Assembly: GCA_014323825.1 (NCBI GenBank)
Contig: JACONI010000099.1
Location: forward strand, 36,878 to 100,877
Direction of reading: 5' to 3'
DNA length: 64,000 nucleotides
From: Ekhidna sp.
GTDB taxonomy: Bacteria; Bacteroidota; Bacteroidia; Cytophagales; Cyclobacteriaceae
Shown here: positions 8,413-17,821 of the stretch, piece after piece
Layout: the number at the start of each line of letters is the position of its first letter
How positions within the stretch are numbered: the first letter of the stretch is position 1
Made by a program: the position numbers and the translations under genes
The notes under the pieces: model-generated
The model's input: the letters and a program-made list of their open reading frames with translations, nothing else
What the model was told of the DNA's origin: nothing
The model's database searches: none

Positions 8413-9360
8413 TTATTCAATTTTTCGACTATTAAGAAAAATCTTACACCACCACTCAAAGCTAAGAAATGACCATATTAATAATCTGTGATTGATATGA
8501 TTATTGATATGTTCATCTATAATCTTCTTTATGTAATCAGGGTTTATGTAATTACTGCTCGCAGTGTTATTCCTTAAAAGTAACTCTTTAACATATTTTG
8601 CATTTTCACCAAGATACCAACTCTCATCCGGAGCAGAAAATCCCTGTTTCTGTCGATTAATGATAGTCTTTGGAATTAGTTCTTTCATGGCCTGACGAAG
8701 CACATTTTTGCCGTCATCATATTTTTCATACGAAAGGGTTTTCTTGTTTTTGGTCTCATTCTCATTTATCCGTTCAATTTTGTTGCTTAAATTTCCTAAC
8801 TTATGTTTAACAGGTATTTTCTGTGTAAAATTCACCAAATCATTGTCCAGAAACGGGAATCTTTCTTCTAATCCATTCGCCATTGACAATTTATCTCCCA
8901 TGATTAGCAGCCCATTCAAAAAGGTCTTTACTTCGAAGTATAATGAGTTTTGAATATGATCTTCCGGACGATCATATTTCAGCAAAGGGTTAAACTTAAA
9001 AATACGATCAAAGATTTCACGAGGCTCATTTAGGTCAATTTGATTGAATACGCCGGAGACAAAAATATCTTTCTTATCTTTATCAGGTACCAACCGCTGC
9101 CAAAATCCATAATACTGCTTAAAGAAGTCCTGTTGCGATATCAAGTCAAAGACACGGTAGTATCGCCACGGATAACCTCCAAATAATTCGTTTCCTCCGA
9201 TTCCCTGAAGGCACACTTTTACAAATTTTGATGCGAGCCTTGAGATGTAGTAGTTAGGATAGGACATGTCTACACGCAAGTCTTCCAAGTGATAAACCAC
9301 CTTTGGTAAAGACCAGCGGATATCCCCCGCATTTATTACCTGTTCAAAATGTTCGGTTTT
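8413..9360 (-). pseudogene. Asparagine synthase-like amidotransferase, N-terminally truncated
   Basis: The frame is open from the IS boundary at 9360 to the stop at 8413 (315 residues) and matches the C-terminal half of asparagine synthase (glutamine-hydrolysing): HLEDLRVDMSYPNYY, LQGIGGNELFGGYPW, and GLEERFPFLDNDLV are recognisable. The N-terminal glutaminase domain with Cys2 and the SGGxDS ATP loop are missing; the coding sequence stops exactly where the IS1-family element begins. Members of this family in glycan operons amidate sugar carboxylates. This one cannot be catalytic. It probably was the first gene of the phosphoramidate operon, so the IS may also have removed the operon promoter. 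Confidence 0.85.
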
Positions 9361-9361
9361 G

Positions 9362-10171
9362 GGTACTGTTCCAAAAAGTATGATTTATAACTTCTTCAAA
9401 AAGAACAAGTTAGCATAAATTTGCGTAAAAATTACTTTTCAAAACTGATGAAAATACAAATCACACTAACCTGCCCTCAATGTAAGAGCATAAATATCGT
9501 TAAAAATGGAAAAAAACTAAAAAGCAAAATTATTTATGTAATGCCTGCTCTCGCCAGTTTATCGGCGACCATGCGCTGAGCTATAAAGGGGCTCATTCTA
9601 ACACGATTACCCTTATTATGAGGATGTTGGTGAGAGGTTGTGGCATCAGAGCTATAAGCGATATTTTGAACATTTCGCTTAGCAAAGTGTTGAGAACCTT
9701 AGAAAAACAGCAGGTAGCCCTCCAGCCCAAGCGTTGATTTTACGATAAATTGGAAGTCGATGAATTTTGGACTTATGTAGGCAAGAATCGTCATAAACTC
9801 CGGTTGATTTATGCCTATCATCGGGCGAGTGGAGAGATCGTTGCCTGGGTCTTTGGCAAACGTAATACAAATACTGTCAGAGAGTTATGGTGTAAAATAA
9901 AAGCACTAGGCATAAAATGGGGCGGGCTATTGATGAATAATTGGAAAAGTTTTAAACGGGTATTTAGGGTCACCAATCACCTAATGGGCAAGGCGGGCAC
10001 TAAGGGCATTGAAGGCAACAACTGTCGGTTAAGGCACCGGATCAGGAGAGCCTTTAGACAGACGTGTTGTTTCTCAAAAAAGATGGAAAATCACATCAAA
10101 GCCTTTGAATTAGCCTTTTATTACATCAATTATGGGCATATTTAAATTATCATACTTTGTGATACACCTCC
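9362..10171 (+). mobile_element. IS1-family insertion sequence copy 2, degenerate
   Basis: An 810-bp element with imperfect inverted ends: left GGTACTGTTCCAAAAAGTAT, right (reverse) GGAGGTGTATCACAAAGTAT. Inside is an IS1-type transposase in pieces. From ATG at 9450 the zinc-ribbon InsA-like part (TCPQCKS) shifts frame near 9530, then continues to a TGA near 9738. The catalytic part follows in the same frame from about 9750 (DEFWTYV, GIEGNNCRLRHR, FSKKMENH). The second catalytic Asp is Asn (LLMNNWKSF instead of DNW). No target duplication is visible. Both flanking genes are truncated at the element's edges, so it now sits at a deletion or inversion junction. Confidence 0.88.
9450..10145 (+). 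pseudogene. IS1-family transposase remnant
   Basis: The transposase gene of the element at 9362-10171. Three lesions are visible: a one-base frameshift close to 9530, an in-frame TGA near 9738, and replacement of the catalytic Asp by Asn in LLMNNWKSFKR. The longest intact piece, starting with TTG at 9750, is 131 residues and holds the DDE region only. It should not be counted as an active transposase. Confidence 0.85.
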
Positions 10172-11734
10172 GAAATAGTACAAGATAATAAGTGGTTATC
10201 TACAAATACCATTAATTATACTGCGGGATTTGGTGATCACAATATCCAGGTGCTGGGAGGTATGAGCTTCGAAACTGCTAGAAGAGAAGACACAGAAATT
10301 CAAACTACAAACTTTATCTCGGATCAGCTTCCCAATACCACTTCCGGAGCGGATATCTCGGTTGCTACAGACGATGCTACCGAATGGGCACTTTTTTCCC
10401 TTTTTGGAAAAGTAAACTATAATTTCGCAGATAAATATCTCGTCGAGACAAGTCTTAGAAGAGATGGATCTTCTCGATTCGGAGCTAATGAACGATTTGG
10501 GATTTTCTGGGCAGTTTCGGGAGGTTGGCTACTTAGTGAAGAAACCTTTTTCCCTCAAAATGACATCTTGACATTTGCAAAGTTGTCTGCAAGTTATGGA
10601 GAAACCGGAAATGATCGGATCAATAACTTCGCTGCGTTAGGACTTTTAGGAGGTGGCCGAGATTATAATGGTTCGCCAGGATTAGAAGCAACTCAACCAG
10701 CTAGTCCGGATTTAACTTGGGAAACCACTGTTCAAACAAACATCGGTCTTAGTTTAGCATTTCTTAATGGCCGAATCGGTTTAGATGCAGACTACTGGAT
10801 TAAGGACACTGAGGGTCTATTGCTTTCATCTCCATTGCCATTAACAACTGGTTTCGTAAGTAGAAATGCAAATGTTGGAGAACAAACTACGACAGGTCTT
10901 GATATTACTTTAAATGCCGATATCTTTACCACTGGAGATTTTAATTGGTCACTTTCAGGAAATGTTAGTACATTAAATAATGAAGTGAAAAATCTACCAG
11001 ATGCAACTGAGGACGAGTTCGGTAATGAATTTGTTGCCTTACCTAGTTTTGGAACATCAAGAGCCGTTGTTGGTAGAACAGCGCAAGAGTTCTATGTTCC
11101 TCGATACATTGGTATTAATCCTCAAACTGGTGATCCGGAGTGGGTTGGTGAAGATGGAAATCCTACAAATGACATAAGACAAGCTCCTAGGGCATACGTA
11201 GGTACCGCTTTACCTGATTTCCAAGGTGGACTCACCAATACTTTCAGTTGGAAAGGTCTATCCCTTAGGGTTTTATTTAGTTTCGTAAGTGGAAGTAGTA
11301 CATACATTGCAGATAATGAGTTTAATGAAAATATAGCAGGTATAAACACTTTCAATAATTTAACCTCAGTACTTGATTACTGGCAAAATCCCGGGGATAA
11401 TGCATATGCACCAGCATTAGACAGTGATTTCTTAGGTTTTTGGGATGACGAATCCTCTCGTCATATCCATGATGCAAGTTTTGTAAGGCTGAGAAACATT
11501 ACTTTAGGTTATCAAATTCCTAAGTCGATTTTAGACCCAACCAAGATCGTTAGAAGTGCGAGAGTCTATGTCTCCGGACAAAACCTGGCTACTTTCTGGA
11601 GTGATCTATATGATATCGGAATTGACCCTGAAGTTAATTCTGCCGGGTTAGAGGCAGGTAGTGCGCAAGGTGAAAGCTTCTTCGCCTCGCCTCAAACAAA
11701 ATCATGGACAGTAGGAGTTCAATTAGGTTTTTAA
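10172..11734 (+). pseudogene. SusC-like TonB-dependent receptor, N-terminally truncated
   Basis: The frame is open from the IS edge (EIVQDNKWLSTNTINY) to the stop at 11734, about 520 residues. It is the C-terminal barrel half of a SusC/RagA outer-membrane receptor, with typical segments such as SLRRDGSSRFG, SASYGETGNDRI, GLDADYWIKDTEGLL, ISRNANVGE-like repeats and the terminal strand SWTVGVQLGF. Normal SusC proteins are about 1000 residues; the signal peptide, carboxypeptidase-like domain and plug are missing because of the IS1-family element. A GTG at 10250 is unlikely to be a real start. Its SusD partner follows 10 bases downstream. Confidence 0.9.
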
Positions 11735-11744
11735 ATAGATTAAG

Positions 11745-13175
11745 ATGAAAAAAATATATTTTATTATAGGATTATTAGTTTTCTCTGCTTGTGAAGACAA
11801 ACTAGAGTTAGTTCCCGAGCAGTCCATATCTGACGAATTGGCTTTTGGGGATATTGCTACGGCACAGGGAGTGCTCATTGGTACTTACAACTTATTACAA
11901 GATGCAGAATCTTTCGGTGGCATGATTCAACTAATAGATGAATACATGGCAGATAATGTAAATTTTTCAGGCTCATTTCCTGATTTGCAGGCCATGAATA
12001 ATTATCAACAGAATGCGAATAATACTAATGTTGTAACCAATGCATGGCGTGAAAATTATGAAGTAATTTTAGGAGCTAATGCAATTATCGCAAATGCTGA
12101 TGCTATTTCAGATGCCAGTGATGATGAAAAAAACCAATTAAAGGGTGAGGCTCGATTTTTGAGAGCAATATCTTATTTTCAGCTATGTAATATGTACGCC
12201 CAGCCTTTCGGCATTAGCAATGGATCTAATTTGGCAGTCCCTCTTTATTTAGAGCCTTTTACAGGTGAGGTTGTGCTTCTTGAAAGAAGCACCTTAACAG
12301 CAGTACATGCTCAGATAATAGATGATTTGAACGAGGCTATTGATTTATTGCCTAATGAGATTAAGCAGGGCAGAGCTTCTTCATTGGCTGCTACTGCGTT
12401 ACTTGCGAGAGTAAGGTTGTATCGAGGCGAGTGGCAGGAAGCGGCAGAATTAGCTAATACTGTAATTAATTCGGGGGAACATACTCTTGCACAAGACTAT
12501 ACTTTCTATAACACGGTTAGTCCCGAACTCATTTTCACTATCGAGAATACTACAGTCGATAGTGATGCCGGAAATGAACAGCAAGGTAATTCATATGACT
12601 TGTACTATGAGGGAGTCAATGACGGAGGTCGTGGTGATGCCGAGTTTTCTGCCGATTTAGAGGCTGCTTTTCTTCAAGAAACCGGAGATCAGCGACTTGC
12701 GTTGAGAGAGATGGGTACCAACTTCACAGGTGCAGATAGGTTTTATAGCACGAAGTTTAATGATGGAGCTAATAGCACTAGTGATGCGCCACTTATCCGG
12801 ATTGCTGAGATGTATTTGATCAGAGCCGAAGCTTTAGCGGAGCTTAATGGCATTAATCAAACGTCAATAGATTTAATGAATCCTATCAGAACCAGAGCCG
12901 GTCTGGCAGAATGGACTATTGGGAGTTCTTCATCCAAAGATGATTTCATTACTGCGATTTTAACTGAACGAAGAAAAGAACTTGCGTTTGAAGGTCATAG
13001 AAGGTTGGATCTTCTCAGAAGGGCTTTACCATTGAGAACTTCCGCTTCAGTACCTGTTGGTGTGGAACGTTCAAGCCCCGTAGGATTGACAGCTGGTGAT
13101 AACCTTGTGATATATCCCATTCCACAAAGGGAAATTGATTTGAACGCTAATTTGCAACAAAATCCTGGGTTCTAA
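11745..13175 (+). CDS. SusD/RagB-family nutrient-binding lipoprotein
   Basis: A 476-residue lipoprotein: signal peptide MKKIYFIIGLLVFSACEDKL with Cys16 as the lipid-anchored residue, then the TPR-rich SusD fold (FLRAISYFQLCNMYAQPFG, RIAEMYLIRAEALAELNG) and the C-terminal segment AFEGHRRLDLLRR followed by PIPQREIDLNANLQQNPGF, typical of RagB/SusD. SusD proteins sit on the outer face of the outer membrane as the lid of a SusC channel and capture oligosaccharides or peptides. Here the SusC partner is truncated by an IS, so the protein, if expressed at all, has no channel from this locus. It ends at a strong terminator. Confidence 0.93.
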   Translation: MKKIYFIIGLLVFSACEDKLELVPEQSISDELAFGDIATAQGVLIGTYNLLQDAESFGGMIQLIDEYMADNVNFSGSFPDLQAMNNYQQNANNTNVVTNAWRENYEVILGANAIIANADAISDASDDEKNQLKGEARFLRAISYFQLCNMYAQPFGISNGSNLAVPLYLEPFTGEVVLLERSTLTAVHAQIIDDLNEAIDLLPNEIKQGRASSLAATALLARVRLYRGEWQEAAELANTVINSGEHTLAQDYTFYNTVSPELIFTIENTTVDSDAGNEQQGNSYDLYYEGVNDGGRGDAEFSADLEAAFLQETGDQRLALREMGTNFTGADRFYSTKFNDGANSTSDAPLIRIAEMYLIRAEALAELNGINQTSIDLMNPIRTRAGLAEWTIGSSSSKDDFITAILTERRKELAFEGHRRLDLLRRALPLRTSASVPVGVERSSPVGLTAGDNLVIYPIPQREIDLNANLQQNPGF

Positions 13176-13197
13176 CTTTAGAATTTTAATAAAGGAA

Positions 13198-13222
13198 AAA
13201 GGGACATCTTGTCCCTTTTTTT
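13198..13222 (+). terminator. Rho-independent terminator after susD
   Basis: The sequence AAAGGGACA-TCT-TGTCCCTTT followed by a T run forms a perfect 9-bp stem with a short loop, 22 bases after the SusD stop codon. It ends the SusC/SusD transcript. Confidence 0.85.
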
Positions 13223-13268
13223 ATTTAAGAGGTAAAACACTTAACCTCTGACATTGAAATCAATCAGT

Positions 13269-13592
13269 CTATGGAATGAACAGTTTAAATAATCCAACCA
13301 ATGCTGCAAGCTGGCCTATCCAAAAGATAAACATCCACTTGATCAAGTCTGCACGTGTGCGCTCTATTTTCCCCGTTAGTTCTACTCTTTGCTGTTCTAT
13401 CTTCTCAATGAGTTCAACCTTGTCATCTTTTGTCAGGAAGACATCTTTTCTTTTTAGAAACTCATCCTCAATCTGTTCCGTTATTTTTCGTTCTGCTGCA
13501 TTGATTTCAAAGATCACCGCACGGGCGTTCTCGTCGCTCAACTTAAATTTTGATTTCAATAAATCGAAAGCCTTTAATTCGGAGATGATCAT
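13269..13592 (-). CDS. Coiled-coil protein with C-terminal membrane anchor (DUF1640-like)
   Basis: 107 residues. The first part is mixed alpha (ISELKAFDLLKSKFKLSDENA), the middle (roughly 35-85) is a long charged coiled coil rich in Glu, Lys and Arg, and residues 87-105 form one transmembrane helix (WMFIFWIGQLAALVGLFKL). This plan matches the small DUF1640/CCDC90-type proteins common in bacteria, whose biochemical role is unknown. It faces the SusD gene across a terminator and is probably a single-gene unit. Confidence 0.7.
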   Translation of the reverse strand: MIISELKAFDLLKSKFKLSDENARAVIFEINAAERKITEQIEDEFLKRKDVFLTKDDKVELIEKIEQQRVELTGKIERTRADLIKWMFIFWIGQLAALVGLFKLFIP

Positions 13593-14037
13593 TTAGTTTA
13601 TAATTTCTGTTTCACTTTGAAATGTAAAGAAAAATCTTTTTTTCTGATATTCAAACCCTGATTTGACATTGCTAATTTACAATAGATAAGTGATTAAAAA
13701 GTAGATATAAAGAATACGCTATCATTCCTTTCGGACTTTGAGTAACATTTGGTCTTTCTTCTGAAACGAGCCGGATAATGTCTTATACTACTATTTTTAT
13801 GTGTATTGTTTTTATTGAAAATCTACTACATCTTAGCAATACCGTATAATTTTTTTGATTTTTAATGCGTTTGTTATCCTCCTATAAAAATTATCGGGAT
13901 AAATAATTGAACAGTAAGAAATTCAAGTATTTTAAAAGAGTTGTTATAGTTTGTCTGTTACCGTATACGTTACCTACATTGCGGATAATAAGTTTAAGAC
14001 AGCAGTTGATATAAAGATCCGTGCATTAAAGTTTGAA
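13593..14037. other. Intergenic region, 445 bp, no gene seen
   Basis: AT-rich spacer between the coiled-coil protein gene and the NSS transporter. I see no open frame, tRNA or clear hairpin of note. The right end leads into a -7-type promoter at 14038. Confidence 0.6.
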
Positions 14038-14045
14038 TATATTTG
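14038..14045 (+). promoter_or_regulatory. Putative Bacteroidota -7 element for the NSS transporter operon
   Basis: TATATTTG matches the Bacteroidota consensus TANNTTTG and lies 36 bases before the ATG at 14082. No clear -33 TTG at the usual distance is visible, so support is moderate. Confidence 0.45.
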
Positions 14046-14081
14046 ACATTTTCGCTTTCAGTGCCAAAATACTTTTCTTTT

Positions 14082-15566
14082 ATGAAAAAAGAGCAATTCA
14101 GCAATCGGTGGGGAATTATATTGGCGGCATTAGGTATGGCCATCGGTGCGGGGAACCTGTGGCGTTTTCCAAGACTTGCGGGTCAGTATGGGGGTTCATT
14201 TATTCTTCTTTGGATCTTATTCCTCTTCCTCTGGTCTATTCCGTTGCTGCTTTCTGAGTTTGCGATTGGCAAAAAGTTTAAGAAAGGCGTTATAGGGTCT
14301 TTTGCTCTTTTTGCGGGGCGCAAGTACACCTGGATGGGCTTCTTTGTGACGATATGCACACTGGGGATTGCTTTCTATTATTCGGTAGTGACCGCTTGGG
14401 CATTCAGGTATTTTTCATTCTCGCTGAATACTATTTTTGATCGGCAGCCTCTTCGGGAGAGATTAAATACTGATCCTGACTATCTGGATAATTTCTGGAC
14501 AGGCATTGCCAATCAGGATTGGGTTACAGTGCTGGCTTATGTAGTTGTCATATTGATGGCTTCTTTTATTCTCATAAGAGGAGTTAAGAACGGATTAGAG
14601 CAGGCAAATAAATTTTTGATTCCCAGTCTGTTCCTGCTATTGGTGGTCATTGTATTCATCTCTCTTTCGATGGAAGGGGGTATTCGCGGGTTAGAATATA
14701 TGTTTACCATTGACGTAGGACATTTCTCTAATCCAACGATCTGGATTGAAGCACTCTCTCAATCTGCCTGGAGCACAGGTGCAGGATGGGGATTGATGAT
14801 GACCCTCTCTGCTTTTTCAAGGGATAATGAAGATGTAACGTTAAATACCTTTATTGGAGCTTTTGGGAACAATACCGCCTCCCTACTGGCAGGCATGGCA
14901 ATACTTCCGGCAGTGTTTGCGCTGGCCTCTTCTGAAACCGAAGCAATCGCATACCTTCAGGCAGGCAATCAGGCATTGACTTTCACCATCATTCCATTAT
15001 TATTTTCAACTATTTCGGGCGGAGATCATCTGTCCCTGCTTTTCTTTTTAGCTCTTTTTATTGCAGCTTTTAGTTCGTTGCTACCGATGATAGAACTGTT
15101 TCTTCAGAATGTGCGAGACCTGCAATTATCAAAACAAAAGACACTGGCATTGGTTATTGTTTGTTTCGTTATTTTCGGGTTTCCTTCGGCGTGGTCGCTG
15201 GATTTTTTTTCTAACCAGGACTGGGTTTGGGGAGTAGGTTTGATTGTAACCGGATTGTTTATAATGATCGCAGTAGCTATGAATGAGCCGGGGAGATTTA
15301 AGGGAGAGGCTATTGATGCAGGATCTGAGATAACGCTTCCTACAGGTTTCTTCAATTTAGCAATCTATGCCAATATTTTGGTTGGTTTTTTCCTGATTTA
15401 TTGGTGGTTGTCACGGGATTTTAGTTCAACTTGGTTTGATGAGAACGGAACATGGGATTTATTTGGAACCTACAGCAATGCTTCCACAATTACTCAATGG
15501 GGGTTCGTTATCGTTGTTGGAATCATTTTGAATAAGTTTTTGTATAGAAAATTTGTAGAAAAATGA
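14082..15566 (+). CDS. Sodium-dependent NSS-family amino-acid transporter
   Basis: A 494-residue membrane protein of the neurotransmitter:sodium symporter (SNF) family. Helix 1 carries the signature RWGIILAALGMAIGAGNLWRFP, whose GxGNLWRFP core forms the sodium and substrate sites in LeuT. About 11-12 helices follow. ATG at 14082 is chosen because it puts KKEQFSNRWG directly before helix 1; an in-frame start at 14043 only adds 13 non-conserved residues. Its stop overlaps the next start (ATGA), and the next gene encodes a small NSS partner, as in the methionine/alanine importer MetP-MetS. The substrate cannot be read directly; a neutral amino acid is likely. Confidence 0.92.
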   Translation: MKKEQFSNRWGIILAALGMAIGAGNLWRFPRLAGQYGGSFILLWILFLFLWSIPLLLSEFAIGKKFKKGVIGSFALFAGRKYTWMGFFVTICTLGIAFYYSVVTAWAFRYFSFSLNTIFDRQPLRERLNTDPDYLDNFWTGIANQDWVTVLAYVVVILMASFILIRGVKNGLEQANKFLIPSLFLLLVVIVFISLSMEGGIRGLEYMFTIDVGHFSNPTIWIEALSQSAWSTGAGWGLMMTLSAFSRDNEDVTLNTFIGAFGNNTASLLAGMAILPAVFALASSETEAIAYLQAGNQALTFTIIPLLFSTISGGDHLSLLFFLALFIAAFSSLLPMIELFLQNVRDLQLSKQKTLALVIVCFVIFGFPSAWSLDFFSNQDWVWGVGLIVTGLFIMIAVAMNEPGRFKGEAIDAGSEITLPTGFFNLAIYANILVGFFLIYWWLSRDFSSTWFDENGTWDLFGTYSNASTITQWGFVIVVGIILNKFLYRKFVEK

Positions 15567-15667
15567 GCTACGGAGCTATTTTTAGTATGATATTAATTCT
15601 TACAATCGTTGTAGGAGGATTCATTCATTTTTTAAATAAAGCCATAAAAAAAGATCGTAATGGATAA
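15563..15667 (+). CDS. MetS-like small subunit of the NSS transporter, 34 aa
   Basis: ATG at 15563 overlaps the transporter stop (ATGA). The 34-residue product, MSYGAIFSMILILTIVVGGF then IHFLNKAIKKDRNG, is one membrane helix with a basic C-terminus. This matches the design and position of MetS-type small subunits of NSS importers (known from Corynebacterium MetPS), which are needed for activity of the large subunit. It also overlaps the following gene by 8 bases. Its size means automatic gene finders easily miss it. Confidence 0.8.
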   Translation: MSYGAIFSMILILTIVVGGFIHFLNKAIKKDRNG

Positions 15668-16127
15668 GATAGATCCACTAAATCAAGTCGCAGCATTTCA
15701 TACTACTTTCCGACATCCCATTTTGGAGAAGCCGCAGATCCCGTCTGCGGCTCGGTGCGAACTGAGAATTGCTCTTATCGCTGAAGAACTGGAGGAGTTG
15801 AAGGAGGCTATCAAGAATAAGGATTTATTAGAGGTGGCTGATGCACTCTGTGATATTCAGTATGTACTTTCCGGTGCAGTGCTTGAGTTCGGACTGGGAG
15901 AGCAGTTCAAAGCACTTTTTGAGGAAGTTCAACGCTCCAATATGAGCAAGGCATGTGATTCTAAAGAAGAAGCTGAGGAAACAGTGGCTTACTACAAATC
16001 TGAAAAAAACATGGATGCGTACTATGAAGAGCGGGACGGCAAATGGCTGGTGTACAGAACAGGGGATAACAAGACCCTTAAATCCATTAACTATTCCCCG
16101 GCTGACTTGAGGAGAATCTTAGGTTAG
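15660..16127 (+). CDS. All-alpha NTP pyrophosphohydrolase (MazG/PRA-PH-like)
   Basis: 155 residues. The central part carries the all-alpha NTP-PPase signature: two Glu pairs in ELRIALIAEELEELKEA and, about 25 residues later, EVADALCDIQYV, giving the EEXXE...EXXD metal site. These enzymes hydrolyse (d)NTPs or related substrates to monophosphates and PPi in the cytoplasm. The gene overlaps the small transporter subunit by 8 bases, so it is translated from the same message. A link between amino-acid import and nucleotide clean-up is not established. Confidence 0.82.
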   Translation: MDKIDPLNQVAAFHTTFRHPILEKPQIPSAARCELRIALIAEELEELKEAIKNKDLLEVADALCDIQYVLSGAVLEFGLGEQFKALFEEVQRSNMSKACDSKEEAEETVAYYKSEKNMDAYYEERDGKWLVYRTGDNKTLKSINYSPADLRRILG

Positions 16128-16236
16128 CAGAAGGACATCCATCATCTACTTTATAATAAGCAGGAGACGGTTCTCCAGTAATAATGCCTACTGAGTAAAG
16201 AGTATTCTTTGAATAGTCATAGTATTTAAGTGTTTT

Positions 16237-16725
16237 TTATTCAAATGTCTTGTTTGCCCAAGTGAAAAATTCAGCTAATGAAAACACCATTACGTTTGTA
16301 TTATTACTCTCATCAGTCGTGTAGAGTTTTTTCTTAACAGCATTTCTTAACCAAGTCTTCGCACCTGCTTTAAAACCTTCTCCATCAATTAAAATCATTA
16401 TGTCTTTTTCTGGCATTGCTTCGATCATGTTTAAATATAAGTAAGGAAGTTTTTCATCTACCGAACCTGCACTTTGCTGCCATTTACATTCAATTCTAAT
16501 ACGAAGGTTATATTTTTCTGAAACCAATAGAAATTCTGTATTTCCGCTATGTCCATAAATTGTTTCAAAAGGGACATTTTTTAATAATAGCTCTCTTCCG
16601 TAATTCGCAGGGTTTTTGTCCCAAGTACGGTACATTTCTATTTTAAAACCTTTGTTCGAAAGAACTGTCTGCACCGCTACTTCTAATTGGTTTCCTGTAA
16701 TATTCGCACTTATATCTTTTGCCAT
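16237..16725 (-). CDS. PD-(D/E)XK restriction endonuclease next to a Dam-type methylase
   Basis: 162 residues. A strand pair NTEFLLVSEKYNLRIRIECK ends in the E-x-K of a PD-(D/E)XK nuclease core, with an earlier Glu and the GHSGNTEF segment as likely metal ligands. The following WQQSAGSVDEKLPYL segment is common to type II nucleases of this group. The start codon lies 5 bases after the stop of the adenine methylase at 16731-17705, so the two form one restriction-modification operon. The recognition site cannot be predicted from the sequence alone. Confidence 0.72.
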   Translation of the reverse strand: MAKDISANITGNQLEVAVQTVLSNKGFKIEMYRTWDKNPANYGRELLLKNVPFETIYGHSGNTEFLLVSEKYNLRIRIECKWQQSAGSVDEKLPYLYLNMIEAMPEKDIMILIDGEGFKAGAKTWLRNAVKKKLYTTDESNNTNVMVFSLAEFFTWANKTFE

Positions 16726-16730
16726 TTATT

Positions 16731-17705
16731 CTAATAATTTGTTACTACGATTTCTTTGATTGCCTTTCTCTTTTTTGCCTTTGAATTAATTGAGCGTTTT
16801 GCATTAACTCTTATTATATTAAAATTTGAATAAACGGTATCAAAAAAGTCGTCTTTTAGGTCTGTATTTTTTGGATCGGAATTACTTAACATCAGTTTAT
16901 GCCCTTGCCGATCAAGATCATAGAAAAGTCCTGCAAGCTGTAGTTGTTCGTCATCTTCAAAGCTGAATTTTGAGTATGCTGTAAAATTAGATGTTGTGCT
17001 TATGGGTCTGTAGGGTGGGTCGAAATAAACAAACGAGTTTTCGTTTGAAATATCATTTTTAACTTCTTTAAAGTCAGCCTTCTTTATTGTGGCTATTTCC
17101 AGGAGTTTAGAAACGTTTAAAAGGTTTTGTTCGTCCAGTATTTTTGGATTTTTGTACCGGCCTTGTGGTGAATTAAAAGCTCCTTTAGCGTTGAATCTAA
17201 ACAGTCCGTTAAAACAAGTTTTATTTAGGAAAATTATCTGTGCCGCTCGTGGAATCCAATTTTCACAATACTTGCCATAGTCAATGTTAAATCTGTTGAG
17301 ATTAAAACTTTCTCTTAACTCATAGTAGTATTCTTTTTGTTTTCTCTCGGAGAGTTTTTCATAAATCATTTTATATTTCGCTAAAAAGTCCAAAAGTTTC
17401 TGAACATCTTTTTGAATTACTTTATATGCTAAAATCAATTCATCATTTATATCATACAAACAGGCATTTTCCACTTCGTAATTCTGTGCAACATCAAAGA
17501 ACACTGCTCCGCCACCAACAAACGGTTCGTAGTAATTTTTAATTTTCTTTAGTTTTAATTCTGTCGGATAGAGTTTGTCAAACTGCTCTAAAAGCTGTCT
17601 TTTACCACCCACCCATTTTAAAAATGGTTTTGCTCCGAGTTTATATTCGTAAAACGAATCTTCTACCATATTTTCTGTTGGTGAGTTTTTATAATTTTTA
17701 TTCAT
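16731..17705 (-). CDS. DNA adenine methyltransferase (Dam/D12 class)
   Basis: 324 residues with the D12 class order: motif X/I region KPFLKWVGGKRQLL near residue 28, FVGGGAVFFDV near 62, and catalytic motif IV FVYFDPPYRP near 228. Such enzymes make N6-methyladenine with SAM as donor. All motifs are intact, and the gene is immediately upstream of a small PD-(D/E)XK nuclease, forming a type II system rather than a housekeeping Dam. A start at the internal Met (MVEDSF) is also possible. Confidence 0.9.
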   Translation of the reverse strand: MNKNYKNSPTENMVEDSFYEYKLGAKPFLKWVGGKRQLLEQFDKLYPTELKLKKIKNYYEPFVGGGAVFFDVAQNYEVENACLYDINDELILAYKVIQKDVQKLLDFLAKYKMIYEKLSERKQKEYYYELRESFNLNRFNIDYGKYCENWIPRAAQIIFLNKTCFNGLFRFNAKGAFNSPQGRYKNPKILDEQNLLNVSKLLEIATIKKADFKEVKNDISNENSFVYFDPPYRPISTTSNFTAYSKFSFEDDEQLQLAGLFYDLDRQGHKLMLSNSDPKNTDLKDDFFDTVYSNFNIIRVNAKRSINSKAKKRKAIKEIVVTNY

Positions 17706-17821
17706 TTAATGGGTATTTTCTCAAATGTTGACGAATTTTTAAATATTCTGCTAAAGCATTGGTTTTGTATTTTACTTTCAGGTAGCTGAGCAAAGGCTTA
17801 TGCTATATCTTTTGTTATGGT

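Noticed and set aside
9750..10145. Functional IS1 transposase
   Set aside because: The frame lacks its zinc-ribbon part because of a frameshift and stop, and the second catalytic Asp is Asn.
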